Origin: CAYLKK01 sp964412505
GTDB taxonomy: Bacteria > Pseudomonadota > Alphaproteobacteria > UBA3830 > CAYLKK01
Direction of reading: 5' to 3'
NCBI GenBank assembly: GCA_964412505.1
Contig: CAYPOM010000007.1
Location: forward strand, 7,646-71,645
Length of the DNA stretch: 64,000 bases
The position numbers were made by a program, and so were the translations under genes. Positions 9,801-18,797 of this stretch are shown one piece after another (the stretch's first letter is position 1; each line of letters begins with the position of its first letter). Under the pieces are notes generated by a model. The model was not told where the DNA came from and searched no databases. It saw only the letters and a list, made by a program, of their open reading frames with translations.

Positions 9801-12800
9801 GCAAGCCAAGTGATTCTAGTTACGCATGGAATGCTATTGATTTTACAGATGCTATTAGTGAATCAGAAGAATATATCAAATTCACAGTTGATGGGAAAGC
9901 AAATATCTGGCGTATTCAAAACACAATCGATAAAACGCTTCTCACTACAGATTTTGTTGATAAGGATACTTTAGATGAAGCTATGAGGAAAAACACTGGT
10001 GTTTGTTTGTATAATTTAACTGAATCTGAAGTCAATGAACGTGGAATTGCTATTTCTCAAGGAAATTACATATGCTTCCAAGGTGATGGAGAACTGCATG
10101 TTACAATAGAGCCAGATACAGAACCAACTGCACAGGGTTTATATCTTTCCAATATAAAAGATAGTAACCATGTAACTGTTGTTGATCATGGATCTAGTTT
10201 GCGGCCTAACAGAAAAGTTGTGTATATAGACCCACAAGCGATTTCTGATGATGTCGACGAAGATGGAAATTATCATGTTGATTTAATGATGAATAATGTG
10301 AAATTAATTTCCGCGGAACTTACAAATAGACCTTACACAAAAGAAGATCCAAAAATTACGATAACAGAAACATCGACAAAAGCAGATGATGTTGTGACAG
10401 AAGGAGAAAATTACAAAAAGACAGAGCCAGGCGACACAACAACTACATATCAAATAATAGCAAATGACTCGCGCCCAATTATGGTTGCAGTCGACAAAAG
10501 CATGGTAAAGACGAGAGTAGAGGAGCCATACGGAACGGTAAATTTCTCGTCGAAAAATGGAGTATCAGATTGCAAAACAGCATCAGGAGAAATCGTCCCA
10601 TTAGATACAGATTATAAATTCTGTGGAGAAACAGAATTTGTATTTAGCGGAGGAAATTTGATAGACCCAGATACAGATACAGACCAGACAGAGTTCTTAT
10701 ATTATGCAGGCGCAACTGGTTACAGTAGGTGGATGCGAGCAACTACTAATAGCCCTAATTTCGATGCTAATTTAAGTCCATATAAAGTTAAATATTTACT
10801 CACAAACTCGAAGATTATTGATGCATCGCTGAAAAATCAAATTTTACGAGACTACTTTTGTACATATGGCACAGCAAATAAAAATGTAAAATTTTTAAGA
10901 TCAAATGGTTCAATAGGTCCTATAACTACAGTATATAAATGTAATTGCAGTGGTAGTCATACATGCAATCAGAACTCAGCAAATGACAGATATGTATGTT
11001 CAATGCAGACATGTGGATTAAATGCAACGACTAGTGCCGCAGATTACATTAATCCAGAAAAGAGCAAAGAAGCTGGTAGCCCTAGTCAGAACATGCAATT
11101 ATTTAGAGATAGTTGTTTAGTGCTAGATGCTGTAGTTGCATGGCGCCGTGGTAACTATTTGACAATGTATCTTACGGTAGCAAAAAATGGGACAGCAAAC
11201 GCTTCACATGAAAACTTTTTTATATATGCGTATGGTATTCAACCTCCACTTGCTGTACAAGTTATTGGTAGTGCACAAGGAGGAACTTCATCGAATGGCG
11301 TATCTGTAGGCGGTACAGCGGCAGTTATATTTCAGACTGGACAAAATACGTATACATCCTTTACTAAGGATTATACGTTGAATGGAGCATATGGTATTAA
11401 CGCAAATAGCAATGTCCTTGGAACGCCTGAAATATATAATGGCAGTGTATATGAAACAGATAAAGTTAAGATGAGATATATTTGGTTCTCATTGGATGCC
11501 AATGATGATCCTGGGGGAGGCTTTTGTAGCGATTATGGACATTACAGAGGGTTCCTTATTCGCCAAGATGATAAGAGTAAACCGCTCCTTAACACAGATT
11601 TCGTAGATACAGATAAACTAGATGAAGCTATGGCAAAAAATACTGGTATTTGTTTGTACAACTTGGAAGATCAGGCTACAGTAGCTAGTGCTAGTAGTAA
11701 TGATGGTATTGCTGTAGCATCTGATGGTGGTTCCGCAGCAGGCGGAAGTGTTAGTGAAGGAGGCGTAGGTGAGGCTGTCGCCCAACCAGAGTCTGCTGTT
11801 CCGAATGATGTAATTACAGCTGGAAATTACATATGTTTCCAAGGTGATGGAGAATTACATGTAAAAATGAAACCAACTGAAAATACAATAAAAACTGATA
11901 TTTATAAAGGTAGTTATAGCTACAACACAAAATCTGCATATCAGCATGGGGATATGAATACACCATATAAGTGGTATAACACAAATACAGGAACCTTAAA
12001 ATCTGCAGGAGGTTCTTGGAATTACGAAGTAGTTCAGGGGGCGTACTATCGGCCACCTTATCCTGAGGCATTTGTGTTATCACCTGATACAGCTACATAC
12101 ACAAGAGGCAAGAATGGTGAATACATATATACGATTACATGTGTAAACGCAAAAATTTCTGCAGATTTTGTTGATAATACTGCAAAGGTGTATCATTTTG
12201 AAAAAGATCAAGCTCCAGAAGGTCAAAGAAGCCTAGATTTTTATAAAGCAACAGAAGATCATGCGAAAGATCTGACTATCATTCCAAACAAAAATGAAGA
12301 TTTAGCTTGGATAAATGGAGGTGAATCTTTAGACATAGAGGCAGTAGATGGTAGTTTATTATATAAAAGTAACCTTGACTTTATGTATCAACAAGAACGA
12401 ATGTACCCAGATATAACTTATAAAAATAATACGAAGTATTGGAATTATTCATCGTCGATATCAACGTTTCCATACAACTATTGTGGAGATTGGACTACAA
12501 AAGTAGGGAAAATAGATTCGGATTATTTTTGTACAGTTTACAAAGTACTTACATATAATACTCATCAAGAAGATACATTAGTTCCATGTGATGTGCGTTT
12601 TTTCAAGAGAGTCGATAGGCACACAGGAGCAATACATGAATTTATTTGTGATAATTGGATAAGTTCAAAAGATACTTATAATATATATGAAAATCCATAT
12701 GGAGGATTTAGCACAATAAAAATGTCAAGTTATACATATCCAAAAAATTATGCGTTAGATCAATTTGTTACAAAGCATCCAGAATATTCGCCTACAAACC

Positions 12801-13150
12801 AATATGACCAAGATGAAATTTTGAAAACACTAACAGGAAAATGTGCTACTGATTTAAAGGCTAAAAATAGCAAAACCAAGATTTATGTTGTAAAATATAG
12901 AAAACAAGAAAAAACAAAACCTTTCCCAACATATACACAAGCTAACGCAGATGGACGATTAAATAAAAGGTATATAGAAAGTGAACCTGTGTCTTGCAAT
13001 TACTCGTACTTAGACTCATGCGCCTCTGGAAGTGATTATATATATGATTGCTCTAGTCCAGAAGAATTAGAAACTGTTATGTCAAAAATCGCAGAAAGAG
13101 TAAAACAAGAGGCTGGATATACAACAGCGCATTGTGAGAGTGTAAATTAG
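6896..13150 (+). CDS. Giant TadG-like (Tad/VWA architecture) surface protein with internal duplication
   Basis: 2,084 residues. The N-terminus (residues 1-60) is a Tad-type leader: a basic start, GYVLVFLAFLLPVIVA as the membrane helix, then the soluble region. This is as in TadG/TadE proteins of Flp pilus systems, which are anchored in the inner membrane with the bulk in the periplasm or on the surface. Pieces match a von Willebrand A fold in the order usual for TadG: a beta strand CNVDIVMCIP (about 251-260), helix IYQISQACKKFIKD and strand CAGIVPYSG (about 300-335), strand SKAVILFVNKP (about 555-565), and the C-terminal closing helix SSPEELETVMSKIAERV. The metal site DxSxS is not recognisable, so metal binding is doubtful. 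A large insert holds two homologous copies (see repeat entry). Cysteine content is high, suggesting disulfides. No pilus gene lies nearby. A start region GGGTGAGG precedes the ATG. Surface or adhesion role is inferred. Confidence 0.75.
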   Translation: MSKFLKSARSGYVLVFLAFLLPVIVASIYFAINFTERTSIYSHKDCSADAALTAIKNYNFGAPFEAQKLGLLSKADNVYNDKAVMHSDSTIKHEELIVTPNCFSIVPTDSNITEFNQFVGLYSSIDMSYRQGFFYDENYIKNAKYLASECKVLDVSIHNTGINLACNCVLPAEKGFNGYCNAYPNNEEHNNNMKFTFNKNSNTTSKTINLSKRVADTDKLTIQKDGDSLVVNIKDDLSGKTYSAKAIPAKCNVDIVMCIPTNGAACNENNLDLASVKTGDSTGLPLKVETTETSPSVNVQNTSIYQISQACKKFIKDNFMATQGVCAGIVPYSGKLSIPHYRFDSWGAWQVHFDGTHYTVYANHNVNLHHKVMGYYLYGSCGDSTKSLSYGNVPDSTYGGLAKGVLNTWHKYGANIRHQRGLLSSNPRNDQNYDYDVDVSAIPTNRPEFDTGYLLSSLYPAYLGYANVLRGKADEGSIDYLPNPYYVIELTPDMVKICDLLECFRPINDEYSCSNFLFLPFYWSNALLNYPWSDDPVRESDANYFSQESKLTEGRSKAVILFVNKPDHFEPGEMTYLGFSNDNQEFDLAESDTILFNIDYSSNKYRFYDGTTLGSLCKTTSPNVELYGQKKILKFKQLSGSMVKIPEGTSSADAEYKSDYFWKVPEDSVTKAKLSCPQKHLIKLVFEGNYLDEAIKQKTEGPGTVTFYQDIVKEYPSDNTNKHITDCRIDSTDGESVPLDTPYEISKPTTFVFSGPIKFPMSGDNHLANWDSTGPNFRGNLSPYKVKYLLNKAAISAVTLKKQLIRDYMGKYGAENSTDGIASKWQVNSINSPVLIMRNSKLANRMPTDVLDLSGSSTNDVPAYSPYGNTDDNGNTWTFSTYTHYVSQTQNSNLIGVTDLFRDLCIERQKDDVIKWYSYIEYGDLDTYSKQYYSNIVYGVHFPFSYYIFSADSIIKIFLTNDAFKEYTCKPSDSSYAWNAIDFTDAISESEEYIKFTVDGKANIWRIQNTIDKTLLTTDFVDKDTLDEAMRKNTGVCLYNLTESEVNERGIAISQGNYICFQGDGELHVTIEPDTEPTAQGLYLSNIKDSNHVTVVDHGSSLRPNRKVVYIDPQAISDDVDEDGNYHVDLMMNNVKLISAELTNRPYTKEDPKITITETSTKADDVVTEGENYKKTEPGDTTTTYQIIANDSRPIMVAVDKSMVKTRVEEPYGTVNFSSKNGVSDCKTASGEIVPLDTDYKFCGETEFVFSGGNLIDPDTDTDQTEFLYYAGATGYSRWMRATTNSPNFDANLSPYKVKYLLTNSKIIDASLKNQILRDYFCTYGTANKNVKFLRSNGSIGPITTVYKCNCSGSHTCNQNSANDRYVCSMQTCGLNATTSAADYINPEKSKEAGSPSQNMQLFRDSCLVLDAVVAWRRGNYLTMYLTVAKNGTANASHENFFIYAYGIQPPLAVQVIGSAQGGTSSNGVSVGGTAAVIFQTGQNTYTSFTKDYTLNGAYGINANSNVLGTPEIYNGSVYETDKVKMRYIWFSLDANDDPGGGFCSDYGHYRGFLIRQDDKSKPLLNTDFVDTDKLDEAMAKNTGICLYNLEDQATVASASSNDGIAVASDGGSAAGGSVSEGGVGEAVAQPESAVPNDVITAGNYICFQGDGELHVKMKPTENTIKTDIYKGSYSYNTKSAYQHGDMNTPYKWYNTNTGTLKSAGGSWNYEVVQGAYYRPPYPEAFVLSPDTATYTRGKNGEYIYTITCVNAKISADFVDNTAKVYHFEKDQAPEGQRSLDFYKATEDHAKDLTIIPNKNEDLAWINGGESLDIEAVDGSLLYKSNLDFMYQQERMYPDITYKNNTKYWNYSSSISTFPYNYCGDWTTKVGKIDSDYFCTVYKVLTYNTHQEDTLVPCDVRFFKRVDRHTGAIHEFICDNWISSKDTYNIYENPYGGFSTIKMSSYTYPKNYALDQFVTKHPEYSPTNQYDQDEILKTLTGKCATDLKAKNSKTKIYVVKYRKQEKTKPFPTYTQANADGRLNKRYIESEPVSCNYSYLDSCASGSDYIYDCSSPEELETVMSKIAERVKQEAGYTTAHCESVN
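9002..11875 (+). repeat. Internal duplication inside the TadG-like giant
   Basis: Two homologous segments encode about residues 703-1075 (9002-10120) and 1213-1660 (10532-11875). Paired landmarks: SVPLDTPYEI with IVPLDTDYKF; FVFSGP with FVFSGG; NLSPYKVKYLL in both; LIRDYMGKYGAEN with ILRDYFCTYGTAN; LFRDLCIE with LFRDSCLV; TDFVDKDTLDEAMRKNTGVC with TDFVDTDKLDEAMAKNTGIC; GNYICFQGDGELHV in both. The copies then continue into weaker matching segments. Copy 2 carries extra Cys-rich and Gly/Ser-rich insertions. The duplicated ends are also similar at DNA level (around 10060 and 11820), so the event is not ancient or has been homogenised. Confidence 0.85.
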
Positions 13151-13160
13151 GTTTCTTGCA

Positions 13161-13201
13161 AAACTATGGCTATATTTAAATTGTGAATATAGCCATAGTT
13201 T
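13161..13201. terminator. Perfect 16-bp inverted repeat between convergent genes (bidirectional terminator)
   Basis: AAACTATGGCTATATT (13161-13176), a 9-base loop, and its exact reverse complement (13186-13201). Runs of A and T at the stem base give U tails in both directions. It lies between the end of the TadG-like gene (13150) and the end of the potG-like gene (13257). Confidence 0.75.
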
Positions 13202-13256
13202 CAATAGAAGATGTTATTTTTGGATGTTATCATTTAAATTAGTATTCCACTGCACA

Positions 13257-14402
13257 CTATATCGTCAAGATGATACCATTTTCTTGTTCCCATGAAAGAT
13301 ACACTTTATCTTCCCACTGTATAGCTCGTTCTGCTGCACGTACAAGATTCGTTTCTGTAGCAAGTAACATTTTATTAAGCTCAGTTCGTACGTAGTATAT
13401 CGATACATCTCCTAGGTAAACTACATCTTCAACTATACCAAATGCCCAATTGTTTTTTTTGTTTGGTTTTTCTTTTGAAATTTTTACTTTTTCTGGACGA
13501 ATTGCTACATGAACATTTGCTCCTACAGCAACAGATGTAGATGCTCCTATAAATATATTTTGCTCTAGTCCATTTGATTCGATAGTAACATGTTCTGAGT
13601 CAGATTCTACAACTATCCCATCAAAAATATTCATAGTTCCAATAAAATTAGCAACATATTTCGAGTTTGGATATTCATAAATTTCTGTAGGAGTTCCAAT
13701 CTGCAAAATTTTCCCTTCGTTCATTAACCCTATTCTTGTAGACATCGTCATTGCTTCTTCCTGATCGTGAGAAACCATAACAAATGTCACTCCAACTTTT
13801 TCTTGAATATTCACCAATTCTAATTGCGTTTGCTCTCTTAGTTTTTTGTCTAATGCCGCCATGGGCTCATCTAGTAAAACAAGCTTAGGATGTTTTACCA
13901 AACTTCTTGCTATTGCAACTCTTTGCTTCTCTCCACCTGAAAGCTGGTTAGGATTTCTTTTTTCGTAACCAGACATTTGAACTAAATCCAAATATTCTCT
14001 AACTCTTTCTGTTATTTCCTTCTTGCTCAATCCTTCTTGTTTCAATCCAAAAGCTACATTCTGTTCAACATTCATGTGTGGAAACAATGCATAAGACTGA
14101 AAAACCATACTGACTGGCCGTTTATGTGGTGGAGTATCAGTCATATCTGAGCCATCTATGAATATTCTACCAGATGTCGGTTTTTCGAATCCTGCGAGCA
14201 TTCTCAATAATGTTGTTTTTCCGCAACCAGATCGACCTAAAAGAGAAAAAAGCTCTCCCTTGTATATTGAGAAAGTTACATCATTTACTGCTACCTTATT
14301 ATCAAATGTTTTTACTAAATTTTTTATGTATACATAGGGCTCGACATCAGGATTTTGCCACGGTTCTAATTTTTTCTTTATTGGTCTAGAGACTATAGCC
14401 AT
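13257..14402 (-). CDS. potG: ABC transporter ATP-binding protein, PotG/PotA-like (putrescine/spermidine type)
   Basis: Cytoplasmic ATPase that would power a polyamine-type importer. In 381 residues: Walker A GRSGCGKTT (56-64), Q-loop FQSYALFPHM, signature LSGGEKQRVAIARS, Walker B LVLLDEPMAALD and H-loop VSHDQEEAMT, all intact. They are followed by a C-terminal TOBE domain that ends with YLSWEQENGIIL, the form seen in PotG. The early LEPWQNPDVEPYV extension before the ABC domain also fits PotG better than PotA. The permeases and binding protein (potF, potH, potI) are not adjacent. It is the last gene of the bamD-murG-murC-murB-trxB run, 12 bases after trxB, and ends at the inverted repeat 13161-13201. 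Exact substrate is inferred from family only. Confidence 0.85.
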   Translation of the reverse strand: MAIVSRPIKKKLEPWQNPDVEPYVYIKNLVKTFDNKVAVNDVTFSIYKGELFSLLGRSGCGKTTLLRMLAGFEKPTSGRIFIDGSDMTDTPPHKRPVSMVFQSYALFPHMNVEQNVAFGLKQEGLSKKEITERVREYLDLVQMSGYEKRNPNQLSGGEKQRVAIARSLVKHPKLVLLDEPMAALDKKLREQTQLELVNIQEKVGVTFVMVSHDQEEAMTMSTRIGLMNEGKILQIGTPTEIYEYPNSKYVANFIGTMNIFDGIVVESDSEHVTIESNGLEQNIFIGASTSVAVGANVHVAIRPEKVKISKEKPNKKNNWAFGIVEDVVYLGDVSIYYVRTELNKMLLATETNLVRAAERAIQWEDKVYLSWEQENGIILTI

Positions 14403-14414
14403 ATTACATTCTCT

Positions 14415-15338
14415 TTACAATGCCTTTAAAAATCTATCTGCATCTATAGCAGCCATACAACCTTGTCCAGCTGCTGTAATCGCTTGTCTATACTGCGTAT
14501 CTTGAACATCTCCAGCTGCAAATACTCCTTGGATTGACGTTTTACTAGAGCCTCGTTCTGTAACTATATATCCATACTGGTCAATTTCTAGTTCATTCGA
14601 AAAAATAGATGAATTTGGCGCATGGCCTATCGCTACAAAAACACCATTAACATCTATTGTAGATACAGATCCGTCGTTATCTTCTAATTTTAATCCTACA
14701 ACTTTTTTCTCATCGCCCAAGATTTCCAAAACACGCTTATTCCACATCACTTCAATATTCTCAGTCGCTAGTAGGCGGTTAACTTGTATTTCTTCTGCTG
14801 TCAGAAAGTCCCTTCTGTGAATAAGGAAAACTTTCTGCGCTAGTTTAGATAAGTATAAAGCTTCTTCTACAGCGGTATTTCCTCCTCCTATTACTGCTAC
14901 AATCTTTTTTCTAAAAAAGAAACCGTCACAAATAGCGCATGCAGATACGCCACGACCTCTATATTTAGTTTCGCTTTCTAAACCTAACCATCTAGCTAAT
15001 GCTCCTGTAGCGATAATGACAGATTTTGCTAAAAATTGTTTTTCTGACTCACAAGATATTTTAAATGGACGATTAGAAAAATCTACACTTGTAACTATAT
15101 CATCAACTATTTCTACTCCAGAATTTATAGCTTGTGTTCTCATAGACAGCATTAACTCTGGACCTGTAACTCTATCTGGAAAACCTGGAAAATTCTCTAT
15201 ATCAGACGTAATTGTTAATTGCCCACCTATTTGTGGACCAGAAATAATTATGGGTGAATGATTAGCTCTTGCAGCATATATACCTGCCGTATATCCAGCA
15301 GGTCCGCTTCCTATAATTACTATATCACGTGCATTCAT
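14415..15338 (-). CDS. trxB: Thioredoxin reductase (NADPH)
   Basis: Flavoenzyme that uses NADPH to reduce thioredoxin in the cytoplasm. In 307 residues: FAD-binding IGSGPAGYTAGIYAARA at the N-terminus, redox-active CAIC (Cys134, Cys137), NADPH-binding GGGNTAVEEALYL with HRR shortly after, and the C-terminal FAD block FAAGDVQDTQYRQAITAAG. Length is typical (about 310-320). The start overlaps the murB stop by one base (TAATG), so it is translationally coupled to the peptidoglycan genes upstream, an unusual partner. It should be functional. Confidence 0.96.
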   Translation of the reverse strand: MNARDIVIIGSGPAGYTAGIYAARANHSPIIISGPQIGGQLTITSDIENFPGFPDRVTGPELMLSMRTQAINSGVEIVDDIVTSVDFSNRPFKISCESEKQFLAKSVIIATGALARWLGLESETKYRGRGVSACAICDGFFFRKKIVAVIGGGNTAVEEALYLSKLAQKVFLIHRRDFLTAEEIQVNRLLATENIEVMWNKRVLEILGDEKKVVGLKLEDNDGSVSTIDVNGVFVAIGHAPNSSIFSNELEIDQYGYIVTERGSSKTSIQGVFAAGDVQDTQYRQAITAAGQGCMAAIDADRFLKAL

Positions 15339-16234
15339 TATTCATCTCCTAGTTTAATAACTTCCCACTCTAATTCTATTCCAGAGTTTTCATATACTTT
15401 TTGCACTACAGCATTACCTAATTGTTCTATATCTTTTGCTGTAGCAGATCCTGTATTAATTATAAAATTACAGTGTACGTCAGATACCATAGCTCCACCA
15501 AAACACATTCCTCTGCATCCTGCCGCATCTATCAATTCCCACGCTTTTTTGGTACTCCCTTCTGGGTTCTTAAATGTGGAGCCGCAAGACATCTCATTTA
15601 AAGGTTGGCTTTTTTTTCTTTTTACCAAAATGTCATGAGTATTCTTCGCAATTTTAAAAGAAGAATCTGGTACTCCTTTTAGCCATATACGAGTCACTAT
15701 TATATCATCTCTGATAGATGAAGACCGATACACGAATTTTAAATCTTTTTTAGTAAGCCAAATATTCTCTCCTTTTCTAGAAAACCCTTCAGCTTCTACA
15801 AATATATCTTCTATCGATCGACCATAACAACCTGCGTTCATTTTTAATGCACCGCCAATTGTTCCTGGTATCCCTACTAAGAATTCAAGCCCAGCCAGAC
15901 CATTATCTGCAGACATCATAGAAATTTTTGCAACCCTAGAGTACGCTCCAGCTTCTATGATATCATTTTCGACATAGCACTTATCAAATGCTTTGCCTAA
16001 TGAAATGACTACACCGCGGATTCCTCCATCACGGATTAAAACATTCGATCCTGCTCCTAAAATTGTTACAGGTATACTGCTATCTAGATTTTTCAAAAAT
16101 GCTGATAAATCATCTGAATTCGCAGGTTGAAAAAGTACATCAGCATTGCCACCAACCCCGAAAAATACTAGATTCTTCAGTGGTTCATTAAATAGCAATT
16201 CTCCAGATGTTTTTGGTAATTCGAAGTTTAGCAT
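15338..16234 (-). CDS. murB: UDP-N-acetylenolpyruvoylglucosamine reductase
   Basis: Reduces UDP-GlcNAc-enolpyruvate to UDP-MurNAc with NADPH and bound FAD, the second step of peptidoglycan precursor synthesis. In 298 residues: FAD-binding GAGSNVLIRDGGIRG, then IPGTIGGALKMNAGCYG, the serine-containing SCGSTFKNPEGS, and a C-terminal glutamate in ELEWEV. The arrangement and length fit the shorter type II MurB. The gene overlaps murC upstream and trxB downstream by one base each. murA and ddl are not in the window. Confidence 0.96.
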   Translation of the reverse strand: MLNFELPKTSGELLFNEPLKNLVFFGVGGNADVLFQPANSDDLSAFLKNLDSSIPVTILGAGSNVLIRDGGIRGVVISLGKAFDKCYVENDIIEAGAYSRVAKISMMSADNGLAGLEFLVGIPGTIGGALKMNAGCYGRSIEDIFVEAEGFSRKGENIWLTKKDLKFVYRSSSIRDDIIVTRIWLKGVPDSSFKIAKNTHDILVKRKKSQPLNEMSCGSTFKNPEGSTKKAWELIDAAGCRGMCFGGAMVSDVHCNFIINTGSATAKDIEQLGNAVVQKVYENSGIELEWEVIKLGDE

Positions 16235-17655
16235 TATAAAGCATCATTTAATAAATTTACGGCAACAAAATCTCTAGCCATTTGAGATATATCTCCCGCG
16301 CCAAGAAACAATATTATATCATTGTTTGTAACTGTTTTAAAATGATGTGTCAACTCGTCTAAGCATGAAATATGTTGAACATTTTTATGTCCATTATTTG
16401 CTATTTTATCTACTAAATCCTTATGATCGATTCCTGAAAATTCCTCGCCAGCAGAATATACAGGTAACACATACAAATAATCCGCATTACTTAATGACGT
16501 CACAAATTCATCAAAAAGGTTTTTTAACCTACTATAGCGATGAGGCTGAACAACTACATATAAATTTCCTTTAGAAACAGTCCTAGCGGCATTTAACGTT
16601 GCCGCAATTTCTGTAGGATGATGCGCGTAGTCATCAATTATTTGAGCTCCGTGCAATTTTCCAATCTTAGTAAATCTCCTTTTGATTCCAGAAAAAGATG
16701 AAAAAGCAGTTTTTGTTATACTTGCAGAAATTTCGAGTTCTAACGCGATTGCGATTGCAGACAATGCATTTTGAACGTTATGTATCCCAACCATAGATAA
16801 AGAAAATCCTTTCCATTCTGATGGATTTTTGATTTTGTATTTTTCTAAACAATCTTCAGAAAATACCACATCAAAGACCACGCGATCTTCTTTTAAATCT
16901 ATGTTTTCAGCTCTAATACTCGCACTTTCATTGAAGCCATAAGTAAGTACTCTTTTGTCTACAATCTTAGACGCAATATCTCTGACATTATCATTGTCTA
17001 TACATAAAATCCCAACACCATAGAATGGAATCTTTTCGACAAATTGCAAAAAGCACGTTTTTAAGTGGTCCAAATCTCTGAAGTTCTCCATATGGTCTGC
17101 ATCGATATTTGTTACTATTGCAATTGTCGGAGGCAGTTTGTTAAATGAACCATCTGACTCATCTGCTTCAGCGACAACCCATTCTCCACAACCTAATCTA
17201 GCATTACTGCCATAAGAGTTTATAACACCACCATTAATAACAGTAGGAGACATCTCTGCACAATCAAGCAAATGTGCTACAAGAGATGTCGTTGTAGTCT
17301 TCCCATGTGTCCCTGATACTGCTATTGACTTCTTAAGACGCATTAATTCTCCTAACATTTCTGCTCTTTTTATTACTGGAATTTTCTGTTTTCTTGCTTC
17401 GACTAATTCGCAGTTATCTTTTTTTATAGAGGAGGATACAACAACTACAGAGGCATCAAGCACATTTTCAGTAGAGTGCCCATAAAATACATTAACTCCA
17501 AGCTTTTCAAGGCGACTTGTGATTGCCGAACGTTTTACGTCGCTTCCTCTAACTGAATACCCTAAATTATTTAGAATTTCAGCTATTCCGCTCATTCCTA
17601 TACCGCCGATACCTATAAAATGAATATTACCTATTCCGACTGGGAACAACTTCAT
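16234..17655 (-). CDS. murC: UDP-N-acetylmuramate--L-alanine ligase
   Basis: Adds L-alanine to UDP-MurNAc with ATP, starting the peptide stem of peptidoglycan; cytoplasmic Mur ligase. In 473 residues: N-terminal UDP-binding Rossmann fold with IHFIGIGGIGMSGIAE, ATP-binding P-loop SGTHGKTTTT (GTHGKT at 115-120), central block EADESDGSF, and the C-terminal domain beginning at DDYAHHPTEI. Length is typical. It lies 41 bases after murG and overlaps murB by one base. In many alphaproteobacteria ftsW and ddl flank these genes; neither is present here. Confidence 0.97.
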   Translation of the reverse strand: MKLFPVGIGNIHFIGIGGIGMSGIAEILNNLGYSVRGSDVKRSAITSRLEKLGVNVFYGHSTENVLDASVVVVSSSIKKDNCELVEARKQKIPVIKRAEMLGELMRLKKSIAVSGTHGKTTTTSLVAHLLDCAEMSPTVINGGVINSYGSNARLGCGEWVVAEADESDGSFNKLPPTIAIVTNIDADHMENFRDLDHLKTCFLQFVEKIPFYGVGILCIDNDNVRDIASKIVDKRVLTYGFNESASIRAENIDLKEDRVVFDVVFSEDCLEKYKIKNPSEWKGFSLSMVGIHNVQNALSAIAIALELEISASITKTAFSSFSGIKRRFTKIGKLHGAQIIDDYAHHPTEIAATLNAARTVSKGNLYVVVQPHRYSRLKNLFDEFVTSLSNADYLYVLPVYSAGEEFSGIDHKDLVDKIANNGHKNVQHISCLDELTHHFKTVTNNDIILFLGAGDISQMARDFVAVNLLNDAL

Positions 17656-17696
17656 AAATACCCCTTAAACTAACAAATTAAATTTAACAAAATATC

Positions 17697-18770
17697 TCAT
17701 TTGCCCTTTGTTTCTTCCATTATTTCATTCTTCAAAAAATTGATATATGAGACATTCGCTGTCGCGGAACGAGACTTAAGCATGTTTACAGAAGCTATCG
17801 TAAGCTGGTCTAAATCACTGAACAAAGACATTAATTTATCAGCTAAAACTTGCGGAGATAAACTGTTTTCATCAATTATCCAAGCAGCCCCCAAATTCTC
17901 ATAATACTCAGCATTCGAATATTGATGTCCTCCAGCATATTGATATGGTATCAATATAGCCGCTCTACCTATTGTTGCCAATTCTGCTAGAGTCGATGCA
18001 CCAGCTCTACTTATTACCAAATCAGCGTTGGCGATGATATTTCCAACATCTTGTAAAAATTCTCGTACATCGCTTTCGATACCGAACGCATTATAAGCAG
18101 CTTTAATTAATTCTATTTTATTTGCAGATGATTGCTGTACCACTTTTATAAACTCACGTTTTTTCTGTGGCAATAAGCGAAACGCTTCTGGAATAACGGT
18201 TGAAAAAATATCAGCAGATTGGCTGCCGCCGATCACGCATATTACAAACTTACTTTTATTTTTAAACAAATATGGAGTTGCAAACTTAGAAAAAATTTGC
18301 TTTCGAACTGGGGTATCTAGCGTTATGCATTTAGGATGTTCATTTTGAGGATAATTTGAAGTAGTATAATTAGCGATTTTTGATAAAAATTTATTAGCTT
18401 TTCCGAATACAGCATTTGGCTCATGAATTACAGTCTTTATCCCCAACAGTTTTGCAAACACAATCGGCACTATTGTTGGAACCCCACCGAATCCAATCAT
18501 TATGTCTGGCTTTTTCTTCCTGAATGAAATTAATAAACCTATAAATATTCTAATGGCATTTAAAGCTGTAATGTGTATATTTTTAAAACAGGATGAAACA
18601 TCTGGCATTACATTTACATTAAATTTTTCATCGCCACTGCAGTATCTACTCCCTCTTTTGTCTGTTAAAAAAATAACATTACACCCCTCATCTCTTAACT
18701 GTTCGCATAAAGCCAACGCTGGAAATACATGACCTCCACTACCACCGGCACACACAACGAAAGTCTTCAT
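17697..18770 (-). CDS. murG: Undecaprenyldiphospho-muramoylpentapeptide beta-N-acetylglucosaminyltransferase
   Basis: Transfers GlcNAc onto lipid I to give lipid II on the inner face of the cytoplasmic membrane. In 357 residues: the glycine-rich loop GGSGGHVFPALALCE at the N-terminus, the second loop GFGGVPTIVP, then HEPNAVFGKANKFLS, and the C-terminal UDP-GlcNAc site SRAGASTLAELATIG with YQYAGGHQYSNAEY. These are the standard GT28 family signatures. It sits 27 bases after bamD and 41 bases before murC in one likely operon. Confidence 0.97.
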   Translation of the reverse strand: MKTFVVCAGGSGGHVFPALALCEQLRDEGCNVIFLTDKRGSRYCSGDEKFNVNVMPDVSSCFKNIHITALNAIRIFIGLLISFRKKKPDIMIGFGGVPTIVPIVFAKLLGIKTVIHEPNAVFGKANKFLSKIANYTTSNYPQNEHPKCITLDTPVRKQIFSKFATPYLFKNKSKFVICVIGGSQSADIFSTVIPEAFRLLPQKKREFIKVVQQSSANKIELIKAAYNAFGIESDVREFLQDVGNIIANADLVISRAGASTLAELATIGRAAILIPYQYAGGHQYSNAEYYENLGAAWIIDENSLSPQVLADKLMSLFSDLDQLTIASVNMLKSRSATANVSYINFLKNEIMEETKGK

Positions 18771-18797
18771 AATTACCCCACTATAATTTTGGTTAAT

